Positions 25,408-34,166 of a DNA stretch of 64,000 nucleotides are shown here, piece by piece. Below the pieces are notes generated by a model. It was given only the letters and a program-made list of their open reading frames with translations, had not been told where the DNA came from and did not search any database. A program made the translations under genes and the position numbers. This DNA is from Flavobacterium sp. AED (GTDB lineage: Bacteria > Bacteroidota > Bacteroidia > Flavobacteriales > Flavobacteriaceae): the NCBI RefSeq assembly GCF_000812945.1, contig NZ_JSYM01000005.1, positions 124,001 through 188,000 of the forward strand, read 5' to 3'. How positions within the stretch are numbered: the first letter of the stretch is position 1; each line of letters begins with the position of its first letter.

Positions 25408-26385
25408 CTAGAACCCGCTTGGTTTCAAATGCAATCCTGTGGTTTCATCCAATCCAAACATTAAATTCATGTTTTGTATGGCTTGTCCTGAGGCTCCTTT
25501 TGTTAAATTATCAATTACTGAAGTAATCAATAACCGGTTTCCTTTTTTCATTAAACTAATAATACATTTATTCGTTTGAACCACTTGCTTCATGTTGATT
25601 CCAGTGGTAGTAACAGTTACAAAAGGTTGGTCTTTATAAAATGCCTCGTATTTAGCCACTACATCTTCCAAACTTTCTTCGATTGTTGTGTATAATGTAG
25701 CGAAAATTCCTCTCGCAAAATCACCTCTGTTGGGTACAAAAATCAATTCGTTTGTATAATCCGCTTGCAATTGGTTTACACTTTGGTTTATTTCGCCCAA
25801 ATGTTGGTGTTCAAAAGCTTTATAATGTGACATATTATTTGATCTCCAGCTAAAATGCGTTGTTTCCGAAGGTGAAACTCCAGCTCCTGTGCTTCCGGTT
25901 GTGGCATTGATATGAACATCAGTCATAAGCATTTCGTTTTTAGCCAATGGCAATAATGCCAATTGAATTGCTGTCGCAAAACAACCTGGATTAGCGATAA
26001 ATTGAGCGTTTTTGATAACCGCTTTATTCAATTCAGGCAAACCGTAAACAAAAGATTTATTATCGAGCTCTTTGTCTTTTGTCAATCTGAAATCATTTCC
26101 TAAATCGATGATTTTGGTATGACTCGCAAATTGATTTTGCTCTAAAAATGATTTTGATTTACCATGACCCAAGCACAAGAAAACAACATTTACATTTGGA
26201 TTTACAGTATCAGTAAAATTCATTTCGATATCGCCCATTAAATCATGATGCGCAACCGAAAGTGGTTTTCCAGCGTTTGTCGTGCTGTAAACAAAATCAA
26301 GTGTAGCATTGGGATGAAACATCAATATTCTGATAAGTTCCCCTGCAGTATAACCCGAACCGCCAATTATTCCAATATTAATCAT
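25408..26385 (-). CDS. argC: N-acyl-gamma-glutamyl-phosphate reductase
   Basis: Reduces N-acylglutamyl phosphate to the semialdehyde with NADPH. The 325-residue protein has the N-terminal cofactor motif IGIIGGSGYTAGELIRIL and the catalytic cysteine in FIANPGCFATAIQLAL near residue 135, plus FVPNRGDFARGIFATLYT, the usual substrate segment. Length fits type I ArgC. The start overlaps the argG end by eight bases. Confidence 0.95.
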   Translation of the reverse strand: MINIGIIGGSGYTAGELIRILMFHPNATLDFVYSTTNAGKPLSVAHHDLMGDIEMNFTDTVNPNVNVVFLCLGHGKSKSFLEQNQFASHTKIIDLGNDFRLTKDKELDNKSFVYGLPELNKAVIKNAQFIANPGCFATAIQLALLPLAKNEMLMTDVHINATTGSTGAGVSPSETTHFSWRSNNMSHYKAFEHQHLGEINQSVNQLQADYTNELIFVPNRGDFARGIFATLYTTIEESLEDVVAKYEAFYKDQPFVTVTTTGINMKQVVQTNKCIISLMKKGNRLLITSVIDNLTKGASGQAIQNMNLMFGLDETTGLHLKPSGF

Positions 26386-27571
26386 GTGTTAGTTTATTTA
26401 CAGATGAAAATATGTTTTGAGCATTTCCAAGAATTTTGATAAATCCTTTAGCGTCATCTGATGTCCAAGCGTTGTTCATTTCTCCATATTGTCCAAAACC
26501 GGTATTCATTAAATCATTTTCAGATTCAATTCCGTCCAATGTAAAGTGATATGGTTTTAGAGAAACGATAACGGTTCCATTTACAGTCGTTTGAGTGTCT
26601 TCTAGGAAAGCCTCGATGTTTCTCATTACAGGGTCCAAGAATTGTCCTTCATGAAACAACATTCCGTACCAGTTTCCTAGTTGTTCTTTCCAGTATTGTT
26701 GCCATTTACCCAGCGTATGTTTCTCTAATAAATGGTGTGCTTTGATGATGATTAAAGGTGCAGCGGCTTCAAAACCAACTCTCCCTTTAATTCCGATTAT
26801 AGTGTCACCAACATGGATATCTCTACCAATTGCATATGCGCTGGCTAATTTTTCTAATGCAACGATGTTTTTTGTTGGGGTGTCCAATGTTCCGTTGATA
26901 CCTACTAATTGTCCTTTTTCAAATTGTAGTGTCACTTTCTCTTCTCCAGTTTTTTGCAATTGCGAAGGATACGCTTCACTTGGTAAAGTTTGATTTGAGG
27001 TCAATGTTTCTTTACCACCTACGCTTGTTCCCCACAATCCTTTATTAATGGAATATTGTGCTTTTTCCCAAGAATAATGAACTCCGTTTTTAGATAAATA
27101 ATCAACTTCTTCCTGTCTTGATAATTTCAAATCTCTAATAGGAGTGATGATTTCAATTTCGGGAGCAATGGTTTGGAAAATTAAATCAAAACGAATTTGG
27201 TCATTTCCTGCACCAGTACTTCCGTGAGCAATTGCTTCGGCACCAACAGATTTTGCGTATTTTATTGCTTCTATAGCTTGAAAAACACGTTCTGCACTTA
27301 CTGATAATGGATAGGTATTATTTTTTAATACATTTCCATAAATCAAATATTTAATAGCTTTATCGTAATATTTATCAACGATGGTAAGATTTGCATGTTG
27401 CGCACTTCCTAATTCGTAGGCTCTTTCTTCAATAGCGGCTAGTTCAGCTTCATCAAATCCTCCTGTATTTATAAGAACGGTATGAACTTCATATCCTTTT
27501 TCGTTTTTTAAATATTTTAGGCAATATGAGGTATCTAATCCTCCGCTATAAGCTAATACAACTTTTTTCAT
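26378..27571 (-). CDS. argG: Argininosuccinate synthase
   Basis: ATP-dependent condensation of citrulline with aspartate. The 397-residue protein starts with the pyrophosphatase P-loop KKVVLAYSGGLDTSYCLKYL and has the family blocks AHGSTGAGNDQIRFDL, LSRQEEVDYLSKNG and YSINKGLWGTSVGGKETL. Length is typical. It follows the GNAT gene by four bases and overlaps argC by eight, so the first three genes form a tight block. Confidence 0.96.
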   Translation of the reverse strand: MKKVVLAYSGGLDTSYCLKYLKNEKGYEVHTVLINTGGFDEAELAAIEERAYELGSAQHANLTIVDKYYDKAIKYLIYGNVLKNNTYPLSVSAERVFQAIEAIKYAKSVGAEAIAHGSTGAGNDQIRFDLIFQTIAPEIEIITPIRDLKLSRQEEVDYLSKNGVHYSWEKAQYSINKGLWGTSVGGKETLTSNQTLPSEAYPSQLQKTGEEKVTLQFEKGQLVGINGTLDTPTKNIVALEKLASAYAIGRDIHVGDTIIGIKGRVGFEAAAPLIIIKAHHLLEKHTLGKWQQYWKEQLGNWYGMLFHEGQFLDPVMRNIEAFLEDTQTTVNGTVIVSLKPYHFTLDGIESENDLMNTGFGQYGEMNNAWTSDDAKGFIKILGNAQNIFSSVNKLTHD

Positions 27572-27575
27572 GATA

Positions 27576-28193
27576 TTATTTTTTTAAGAACAAGGCTTCT
27601 TTAATTGATTTTAATCTGTTTAACACTCTGACATTAAATGGATGTTTAGGCGGGTCTTTAGGCTTTTCTTTTGGGTCATAAAGCATTCCGGTACACAAGC
27701 ACATTTTGTTGTCTTTACTTTTTAGAATTTCATAATTGGTACACGTTTGACATCCTTTCCAAAAACTTGGATCGCTGGTCAATTCTGAAAAAGGAACAGG
27801 TTTGTAACCCAAATCTGAATTAATTTTCATTACCGCCAAACCAGTTGTGATTCCAAATACTTTAGCCTCTGGATATTTTTCCAATGAATAGTCAAAAACA
27901 AATGACTTGATTTTTTTTGCTAAGCCTAAATTTCTGTAATCAGGATGTACAATCAAACCAGAATGTGCTACAAATTTCCCGTGTTGCCAACTTTCGATAT
28001 AGCAAAAACCAGCAAATTTGCCATTGTCTAATGCAATGACAGCATCTTTGCTTTCCATCTTTTTTTGGATGTATTCAGGAGTTCTTTTAGCAATCCCAGT
28101 ACCTCTTAATAAGGCGGACGATTCAATAGTATCGCATATTTCCTGCGAATACTTATAATGTTCTTCCTGAGTTACAATGATAGAAATGTTCAT
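27576..28193 (-). CDS. GNAT acyltransferase heading the arg operon, candidate acylglutamate synthase
   Basis: A 205-residue GNAT protein, first gene of the arginine operon and therefore the likely source of N-acylglutamate; no classical argA or argJ is present. The acyl-CoA loop is HPDYRNLGLAKKIKSF (R-x-x-G-x-A pattern) near residue 84. Unusually for a GNAT, the C-terminal third has a four-cysteine cluster (GCQTCTNYE ... KMCLCTGM, near 148-169) that could bind a metal. From memory, GNAT proteins in this operon position in Bacteroidota have been assigned to this step genetically; acetyl or succinyl donor is undecided. Confidence 0.75.
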   Translation of the reverse strand: MNISIIVTQEEHYKYSQEICDTIESSALLRGTGIAKRTPEYIQKKMESKDAVIALDNGKFAGFCYIESWQHGKFVAHSGLIVHPDYRNLGLAKKIKSFVFDYSLEKYPEAKVFGITTGLAVMKINSDLGYKPVPFSELTSDPSFWKGCQTCTNYEILKSKDNKMCLCTGMLYDPKEKPKDPPKHPFNVRVLNRLKSIKEALFLKK

Positions 28194-28392
28194 TTCAAGA
28201 GATTATTTTGAGTTAAAAAATGAGTTGGATTCAAGTTTTGAAAAACCAGCGTTATACCAATCAATTAAAATAGATGCATAAAAAGACATTAATCCTGAAC
28301 ATAGCGTTGTGTGGGCTAATGAACAAGAAAATATAGTTTTTTTAGGATATATTAATCCAATGGCTAACTGGGATAATTTCAAAACGGTATAA
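28186..28392 (+). pseudogene. Possible remnant reading frame in the arg leader
   Basis: A plus-strand frame of 69 codons runs from an ATG at 28186 to TAA at 28392 with a single in-frame TAA at 28279-28281. The part after that stop reads like protein (PEHSVVWANEQENIVFLGY, then PMANWDNFKTV), with three tryptophans. I do not recognise the family. It could equally be chance open sequence in AT-rich DNA, antisense to the arg operon leader. Confidence 0.2.
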
Positions 28393-28610
28393 ATGAGAAA
28401 TGAATAAAAAACAAAAACAAAACACGTTGTGGGTACTATATTATAGCATCCGTACTTCGGGAGAAGCCGTAGGTCTGTTTGTCCGTGATATAGAAGTTAT
28501 ATGTACACTTATATTATTCATGGGTGCAAAAATACAATTATTTTGGAAACAGAACACTTATTTTGTTTTTTGTAACAAAATTTTAATACAATGTTTGTTT
28601 TCTCTAAATA
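28194..28610. other. Long leader/promoter region of the arginine operon
   Basis: The only clear element is a minus-strand -7 box at 28527-28534. If it is the operon promoter, the mRNA leader is about 330 nt, long for this genome, and includes a more G/C-rich stretch at 28445-28495. No ArgR-type box or known riboswitch was recognised. Confidence 0.35.
28527..28534 (-). promoter_or_regulatory. -7 box TATTTTTG, candidate arg operon promoter
   Basis: Minus-strand TATTTTTG, a perfect TAnnTTTG match, about 335 bases upstream of the first arg gene; the -33 region has no exact TTTG. Confidence 0.4.
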
Positions 28611-28650
28611 AAAAACTCCCTGAGATAATTTATTTTCAGGGAGTCTTTAT
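28611..28650 (-). terminator. Terminator of the lipoprotein gene
   Basis: A 9-bp stem ACTCCCTGA / TCAGGGAGT followed on the minus strand by TTTTTTATTT; it lies 21 bases past the stop codon of the gene ending at 28671. Confidence 0.85.
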
Positions 28651-28670
28651 TTTTGTATTGATTTAACCAA

Positions 28671-29855
28671 TTAATTTCGAAATCTATTGCGACTAATAAT
28701 ATCTTTTAACTTGGCTTTTAAATCTTCTCCAGTATCATAAATCATTTGTTCGCTGCTAGGAAAAGCGACAGCTCTTTTGTCAAAATAAGAGTAATAATTA
28801 TCGTCAGAAGCGCGTCGGTCACCTTTATAGGTTGAATAGATGTTTTCGAAAGTAAACTCACTTGTCACAGGAAAGGACTGTAGGAGTTGATTGCTTCTTA
28901 GGTTTACATAATCCACTTTTGCGGTAATTTGACAGGATTTAAATTGTCTCGATTCATAAATACGGGCGTTTACGGTTCTAAGATTATCAACCATAACCAC
29001 TTTTCCTTTTTCGTCTAAAACTTCTCTTCCGTTAGCATCAATCAGTTTTTTGAGACCATCTTTTATGATACGCTCTTTTACAAATTCTCTTTCTTTGATT
29101 TGCTCCGGTGAAATATAAATTTGACGAAAATTAATCATCATACCGTAATCGTAATCAATTCCTCTTTGTTTGTTACTGTGGTAAACGGTCCATTTATCAT
29201 TTAATCCATAGGTACTAAAATCCAATAAATCATTTTGTAGGCGAACTGGAATAATCATGTTGGTTTCGTTTTTGGTGTAAACTGAAACATAATCAGAACC
29301 TTTGAATTTAGCTTCGTCCATGAGTTGCAAAACATTTTTGTAATTTGGATTTATCTGATTCAAATAGTCCAAATCATCATACCCCTTGCGGAAATTCATC
29401 TTGTCTGAAGTGAGCATTAACTTTTTTGCATTAGCATATAAATAAGCTGACAAGGCATTTTTGCTGTCAATAATTTGGTCATTATAGTTATCGAAAGGAA
29501 AAATTGCATTCCTGCCTTCTTTAATTAATTTTAGAGGAAGTATCGGTTTGATTTTTTCCTGACGGTTATTCAATTGTATATATGTGGTGTATATTTTTTC
29601 CAATTGCGCCGGATTTGCATCTTTTGTCAATAAATTTATCGTGTTCAAGTCACGCTCTTTGGCTTTGGCGAAAGCCTCTTCCAGTAAATAGACATAATCC
29701 TGCTTGCCTTTTTTGTCTTTATTGGATTGTAAATTTGAAATGGCATTGTCAATTGCTGGATCGTAATTTCCGGAGCTTAATAAGTTTTGAGTTTGCTTTA
29801 CGCCACAAGACGAAACAAGAATAAATAGGGATAATAAAAGAGTAATTTTTTTCAT
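28671..29855 (-). CDS. Hypothetical lipoprotein
   Basis: A 394-residue predicted lipoprotein of unknown function. The N-terminus MKKITLLLSLFILVSSCGVKQ has a clear lipobox (VSSC). Residues 25-120 look like helical TPR-type repeats (LLSSGNYDPAIDNAISNLQ, then YVYLLEEAFAKAKERDLN), consistent with peptide or protein binding; the second half has beta-rich segments (SCQITAKVDYVNLRSNQLLQ). I recall similar full-length proteins only from Flavobacteriia. The ATG at 29855 is preferred to a TTG two codons earlier. It has its own promoter, which overlaps the fahA terminator. Confidence 0.75.
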   Translation of the reverse strand: MKKITLLLSLFILVSSCGVKQTQNLLSSGNYDPAIDNAISNLQSNKDKKGKQDYVYLLEEAFAKAKERDLNTINLLTKDANPAQLEKIYTTYIQLNNRQEKIKPILPLKLIKEGRNAIFPFDNYNDQIIDSKNALSAYLYANAKKLMLTSDKMNFRKGYDDLDYLNQINPNYKNVLQLMDEAKFKGSDYVSVYTKNETNMIIPVRLQNDLLDFSTYGLNDKWTVYHSNKQRGIDYDYGMMINFRQIYISPEQIKEREFVKERIIKDGLKKLIDANGREVLDEKGKVVMVDNLRTVNARIYESRQFKSCQITAKVDYVNLRSNQLLQSFPVTSEFTFENIYSTYKGDRRASDDNYYSYFDKRAVAFPSSEQMIYDTGEDLKAKLKDIISRNRFRN

Positions 29856-29913
29856 AAGCAAAAAAGTAAGTAGTTGTTTATTTGAAGCTGTAATCCTATT
29901 TTAAATCAAATTT

Positions 29914-29944
29914 CAAAAATAATGCCACAAAAAAACCTAACAAA
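29914..29944 (-). promoter_or_regulatory. Promoter of the lipoprotein gene
   Basis: Minus strand: TTTG (29944-29941), 19 nt, TATTTTTG (29921-29914). The -33 box lies inside the fahA terminator hairpin. Confidence 0.65.
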
Positions 29945-29967
29945 AATAGAATAAATGTTAGGTTTTT
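29931..29967 (-). terminator. Terminator of fahA
   Basis: A perfect 12-bp stem AAAAACCTAACA / TGTTAGGTTTTT with a 13-nt loop and a T-run on the minus strand, 22 bases after the fahA stop codon. Confidence 0.85.
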
Positions 29968-29988
29968 GAAAAGTATATTTTTAATTTT

Positions 29989-31272
29989 TTATTTTCTTAC
30001 GAATGGTGGAAGCAGCTTACTGGAAACTTCACCAAAACCAATTCGAACTTGTCCATTTTGGCAAAATCCTTTCATGATTACAGTATCATTATCATTGATG
30101 AATTTACGTTCTGTCCCGTCATTCATTTTTATAGGATTTTTTCCTCCCCAAGTTAATTCTAGCATGGAACCAAAACTATCTTCAGTTGGTCCTGAGATTG
30201 TTCCTGATCCCATCATGTCACCCGAATTTACGCGACAACCATTAGAGGTATGATGCGCTAGCTGTTGGCACATTGACCAGTATAAATATTTAAAATTAGA
30301 ATGAGAAACAACTGTTTTTTCGGCATTTTCAGGTTGAATTGCGACTTCTAAATTGATATCGAACGAATGTTTTCCTTTTTGTTGTAAATAAGGTAGCGGA
30401 GTAGGTTCTTGTTTTGGACCTTTAGTTCTAAACGGTTCCAACGCATCCATAGTTACAATCCAAGGGGAGATTGAAGTGGCAAAGTTTTTTGCCAAGAATG
30501 GCCCTAGTGGTACATATTCCCATTTTTGAATATCACGGGCACTCCAGTCATTCAATAAAACCATTCCGAAAATATAATCTTCGGCTTCATTTATAGGAAT
30601 ATTTTCTCCCATAATATTGACATCGGTTGTTATAAAAGCAGTTTCCAGTTCAAAATCGACGGAACGGGAAGGGCCAAAAACAGGAGTATTTTCGCCATTT
30701 GGCAATGTTTGTCCCATTGGTCTGTGTATTGGAATTCCTGAAGGAACAATAGTAGAGCTTCTTCCATGATACCCTACAGGGATGTGAAGCCAGTTTGGTA
30801 ATAACGCATTTTCTGGGTCGCGAAACATTTTTCCTACATTGGTTGCATGTTCTTTACTGGAATAGAAGTCTGTATAATCACCTATTAGTACCGGTAATTG
30901 CATTTCTACATCTTCCATTTTGAAGATGACAATATCTCTGTCTTTTGTATTATCTCTTAATTTTGGATTTTTTTCGTCAAAAATTTCGGCGATACGATTT
31001 CGAACCAATCGCCATGTTTTTTTTCCATCCGAAATAAAATCATTCAAAGTGTCTTGCATGAACATATCATCCGTCAGCTCAATACCTTCGAAATAATTTA
31101 ATTGCTGTAAAGCTCCCAAATCAATTGCGAAATCTCCAATTCTTGTCCCTACAGTCACTATGTTCTCTTTAGTAAGAAAAACACCAAAAGGAATGTTTTG
31201 AATGGGAAAATCGCTGCTTGTAGCTACTTCTAACCATGATTTTCTTTTAGTATTGTTGGCTGTTATAGGCAT
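29989..31272 (-). CDS. fahA: Fumarylacetoacetase
   Basis: Last step of tyrosine/homogentisate breakdown: 4-fumarylacetoacetate to fumarate and acetoacetate. The 427-residue protein has the N-terminal SH3-like domain (SDFPIQNIPFGVFLTKE) and the FAH catalytic domain with DYTDFYSSKEHATNVGKMFR (metal aspartate and catalytic histidine), PVGYHGRSSTIVPSG, FELETAF (metal glutamate), LLNDWSARDIQKWEYVPLG and the C-terminal SGTISGPTEDSFGSMLE. Other homogentisate-pathway genes are not adjacent. It is divergent from glyA and has a well-formed promoter. Confidence 0.95.
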   Translation of the reverse strand: MPITANNTKRKSWLEVATSSDFPIQNIPFGVFLTKENIVTVGTRIGDFAIDLGALQQLNYFEGIELTDDMFMQDTLNDFISDGKKTWRLVRNRIAEIFDEKNPKLRDNTKDRDIVIFKMEDVEMQLPVLIGDYTDFYSSKEHATNVGKMFRDPENALLPNWLHIPVGYHGRSSTIVPSGIPIHRPMGQTLPNGENTPVFGPSRSVDFELETAFITTDVNIMGENIPINEAEDYIFGMVLLNDWSARDIQKWEYVPLGPFLAKNFATSISPWIVTMDALEPFRTKGPKQEPTPLPYLQQKGKHSFDINLEVAIQPENAEKTVVSHSNFKYLYWSMCQQLAHHTSNGCRVNSGDMMGSGTISGPTEDSFGSMLELTWGGKNPIKMNDGTERKFINDNDTVIMKGFCQNGQVRIGFGEVSSKLLPPFVRK

Positions 31273-31306
31273 ATTGATGTTAATTATTTTGTTGAAAATT
31301 ACTCAT

Positions 31307-31337
31307 CAAATATATTATAATCTAACTATTAACCAAA
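31307..31337 (-). promoter_or_regulatory. fahA promoter
   Basis: Minus strand: TTTG (31337-31334), 19 nt, TATATTTG (31314-31307); close to ideal for the Bacteroidota primary sigma factor. Leader of about 30 nt. Confidence 0.75.
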
Positions 31338-31347
31338 CGTTTTTTTG

Positions 31348-31355
31348 TATTTTTG
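31348..31355 (+). promoter_or_regulatory. -7 box TATTTTTG for glyA
   Basis: Plus-strand TATTTTTG 25 bases before the glyA ATG. The upstream half lies over the fahA -33 box, so the two divergent promoters probably compete for RNA polymerase. Confidence 0.5.
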
Positions 31356-31380
31356 CAACATATTAACGAAAATCAAAGAA

Positions 31381-32655
31381 ATGCAACGCGACGAACAAAT
31401 TTTTGACCTTATTCTAGAAGAACAAGAAAGACAAATACACGGATTAGAACTTATCGCTTCGGAAAACTTCGTAAGTGACGAAGTAATGGAAGCAGCTGGT
31501 TCTGTTTTAACCAATAAATATGCAGAAGGATATCCTGGCAAAAGATACTACGGCGGTTGCGAAGTAGTTGATGTTATTGAGCAAATTGCTATTGACAGAG
31601 CCAAAGAATTATTTGGTGCTGCTTATGCAAATGTGCAGCCACACTCTGGTTCACAGGCAAATACAGCGGTTTATCACGCTTGTATCAAACCAGGAGATAA
31701 AATTTTAGGTTTTGATTTGTCACATGGTGGACATTTGACTCACGGTTCTCCTGTAAACTTTTCTGGACGTTTATACACCCCTTCTTTCTATGGTGTAGAT
31801 AAGGAAACTGGAAGATTAGATTACGATAAAATTCAAGAAATTGCAACAAAAGAACAACCAAAATTAATTATTGCAGGAGCTTCGGCTTATTCTCGTGATA
31901 TGGATTTTGAGCGTTTCAGAGTAATTGCTGATAGTGTTGGTGCTATTTTATTGGCTGATATTTCTCATCCTGCAGGTCTTATTGCAAAAGGTTTGATGAA
32001 CGATCCATTGCCTCATTGTCATATAGTAACAACTACGACACACAAAACATTACGTGGTCCTCGTGGCGGTTTAATTTTAATGGGTAAAGATTTCGAAAAT
32101 CCATTTGGTTTAACTACTCCAAAAGGAGAAATCAGAATGATGTCTTCACTATTAGACTTAGCTGTTTTTCCTGGAAATCAAGGTGGTCCGTTAATGCACA
32201 TTATTGCTGCTAAAGCGGTAGCATTTGGTGAAGCATTGAATGATGAATTTTTTACTTATGCTTTGCAATTGCAAAAAAATGCTAACGCAATGGCGGATGC
32301 TTTTGTAAAAAGAGGATATGAAATCATTTCAGGAGGTACAGATAACCACATGATGTTGATTGATTTAAGAAACAAAAATATTTCTGGAAAAGATGCTGAA
32401 AATGCATTGGTAAAAGCAGAAATTACGGTAAATAAAAACATGGTTCCATTTGATGATAAATCACCATTTGTAACTTCAGGAATTCGTGTAGGAACTGCAG
32501 CAATTACCACTCGTGGTTTGCTTGAAGAAGATATGGAAACAATTGTTGCTCTAATTGATAGAGTGCTAGTGGATCATACTAACGAAGATGTTATCGAAGC
32601 GGTAGCTGCTGAAGTAAACGAAATGATGAGCGAAAGAGCTATTTTCGTATACTAA
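31381..32655 (+). CDS. glyA: Serine hydroxymethyltransferase
   Basis: PLP enzyme that interconverts serine and glycine and loads one-carbon units on tetrahydrofolate. The 424-residue protein has [51 protein letters not shown] and the PLP lysine in [15 protein letters not shown]. The ATG at 31381 yields [11 protein letters not shown]; twelve codons upstream are open but overlap the promoter. Downstream, a GTTTAAAG-type repeat separates it from miaE. Confidence 0.97.
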   Translation: MQRDEQIFDLILEEQERQIHGLELIASENFVSDEVMEAAGSVLTNKYAEGYPGKRYYGGCEVVDVIEQIAIDRAKELFGAAYANVQPHSGSQANTAVYHACIKPGDKILGFDLSHGGHLTHGSPVNFSGRLYTPSFYGVDKETGRLDYDKIQEIATKEQPKLIIAGASAYSRDMDFERFRVIADSVGAILLADISHPAGLIAKGLMNDPLPHCHIVTTTTHKTLRGPRGGLILMGKDFENPFGLTTPKGEIRMMSSLLDLAVFPGNQGGPLMHIIAAKAVAFGEALNDEFFTYALQLQKNANAMADAFVKRGYEIISGGTDNHMMLIDLRNKNISGKDAENALVKAEITVNKNMVPFDDKSPFVTSGIRVGTAAITTRGLLEEDMETIVALIDRVLVDHTNEDVIEAVAAEVNEMMSERAIFVY

Positions 32656-32661
32656 TTTTTT

Positions 32662-32787
32662 TTAGTTTAAAGTTTAAAGGTTTAAAGTTTAAAGTTTTGT
32701 GTTTCGAAAAGGTATCACAAAATTTTGAACTTTAAACTTTTTCATTTTTAATGGAACTTTAAACCTTATTTTTTTTCAAACTTTAAA
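32662..32787. repeat. GTTTAAAG/CTTTAAAC intergenic element between glyA and miaE
   Basis: GTTTAAAG occurs four times in a row on the left side and the inverse word CTTTAAAC three times on the right, across 126 bases. Several alternative hairpins are possible. The same words form the shorter element at 1891-1965. Confidence 0.65.
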
Positions 32788-32798
32788 CAAATTTTGTA

Positions 32799-33392
32799 AT
32801 GTCTGTACTAAGATTAAAATTGCCAACCGATCCGAGATGGGTGAATATTGTAGAGAAAAACATTGAGGAAATCTTGACGGATCATGCTTGGTGCGAACAA
32901 AAAGCAGCTACAAATGCCATAACAATTATCACTAATAACTCGGAACACCAAGATTTAGTGAAGGATTTATTGGCTTTGGCCAAAGAAGAAATCGACCATT
33001 TTGAGCAAGTGCACAACTTCATTATTAAGCGTGGCTTGAAATTGGGACGCGAACGCAAAGATGATTATGTGAACGAATTGTATTTGTACATGAAAAAAAG
33101 CGGTGATGGGAGCAGAGTTTCAGGTTTAGTGGAACGGTTATTGTTTTCAGCGATGATAGAAGCTAGAAGTTGTGAACGTTTCAAAGTACTTTCAGAAAAC
33201 ATCCAAGACGAAGAATTAGCTGTTTTTTACAGAGATTTAATGGAAAGTGAAGCGGGTCATTACACCACTTTTATAACCTATGCAAGGAAATATGGAGTAG
33301 GAATTGATGTTGAAAAACGTTGGAGAGAATGGCTGGAATTTGAAGAAAATATTATAACAAATTACGGAAAAAGTGAAACGATTCACGGATAA
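32799..33392 (+). CDS. miaE: tRNA-(ms2io6A37)-hydroxylase
   Basis: Non-heme diiron monooxygenase that hydroxylates 2-methylthio-N6-isopentenyladenosine at tRNA position 37. The 197-residue sequence has the ferritin-like four-helix carboxylate/histidine pattern: DHAWCEQKAATNA (first Glu), AKEEIDHFEQVHNFI (ExxH), MIEARSCERFKVLSE, and MESEAGHYTTFI (ExxH). Length matches the family. It follows glyA on the same strand across the repeat element. Confidence 0.92.
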   Translation: MSVLRLKLPTDPRWVNIVEKNIEEILTDHAWCEQKAATNAITIITNNSEHQDLVKDLLALAKEEIDHFEQVHNFIIKRGLKLGRERKDDYVNELYLYMKKSGDGSRVSGLVERLLFSAMIEARSCERFKVLSENIQDEELAVFYRDLMESEAGHYTTFITYARKYGVGIDVEKRWREWLEFEENIITNYGKSETIHG

Positions 33393-33575
33393 TTTTAATT
33401 ATGATTTTTTTAAGAATGAATGTAATTTATTCAAGAGTATTAATAATCAGCTTTTTATATTTTTTACATTTTAAAGAAAGCAATGTTTTACATTTAAAGT
33501 AAATTATTTGTTATGGATTAATAATTTTTGATTTACTTTTAGCGTTTAATTTTAACTTTAACAATTGTTATTGCT

Positions 33576-34136
33576 ATGAAGCTCAATTTTAATTATGATG
33601 GAAATATTGCCTGCAGGGCGATATTGCAAGATCAATTAGAAAATTTAGATATTAAATATCAACTGTTGGATTTAGGACAAATTGAAATTAGTGACGATGT
33701 TTCAGAAGATAGCTTTACGGCACTTCAAGATAGTTTAAAGAAGTATGCTATTCATATTATAGATAACCCAAAAGGGCAATTAATTCAAAAGATTAAAGAT
33801 GCAATAATTGAAATTGTCTATGAAAAGGATAAATTTCCTAACATAACAATTTCTCAGTATCTATCGGATAAATTGAACTTTAGATATGGATATATCACGA
33901 ATGTTTTTTCAGAATATACACATACGTCAATTGAGAATTTTATTATTATCCAAAAGATTGAAAGAGCAAAGAAATTAATAATTGAAGAGAAGCTGACATT
34001 AACTGAGATTTCTCATGAACTGAATTATAGCAGTGTCGCTTATTTATCAACTCAATTTAAAAAAGTAACAGGATTAACGCCTTCCATGTTTAAAAGAATT
34101 GTTGGTAAAAGAAGAGAGTTAGCTAATAATGAATAA
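33576..34136 (+). CDS. AraC-type HTH regulator with ferredoxin-like N-terminal domain
   Basis: A 186-residue regulator. The C-terminal half (about 85-180) is an AraC HTH: NITISQYLSDKLNFRYGYITNVF, then LTLTEISHELNYSSVAYLSTQFKKVTGLTPSMFK. The N-terminal 75 residues resemble the degenerate heavy-metal-associated (ferredoxin-like) fold found before AraC domains in many Bacteroidota, but the metal-binding CxxC is missing (NIACRAILQDQ has one Cys). It is followed after 30 bases by a receiver protein and then a histidine kinase, so it may be the output of that group. Confidence 0.8.
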   Translation: MKLNFNYDGNIACRAILQDQLENLDIKYQLLDLGQIEISDDVSEDSFTALQDSLKKYAIHIIDNPKGQLIQKIKDAIIEIVYEKDKFPNITISQYLSDKLNFRYGYITNVFSEYTHTSIENFIIIQKIERAKKLIIEEKLTLTEISHELNYSSVAYLSTQFKKVTGLTPSMFKRIVGKRRELANNE

Positions 34137-34166
34137 TAAAAAACACAAAATAACCCCCGATATTTT

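Noticed and set aside
28400-28666. 88-codon plus-strand frame between the arg operon and the lipoprotein gene
   Set aside because: It runs through an intrinsic terminator, starts with low-complexity KKQKQN and has no recognisable family or promoter.
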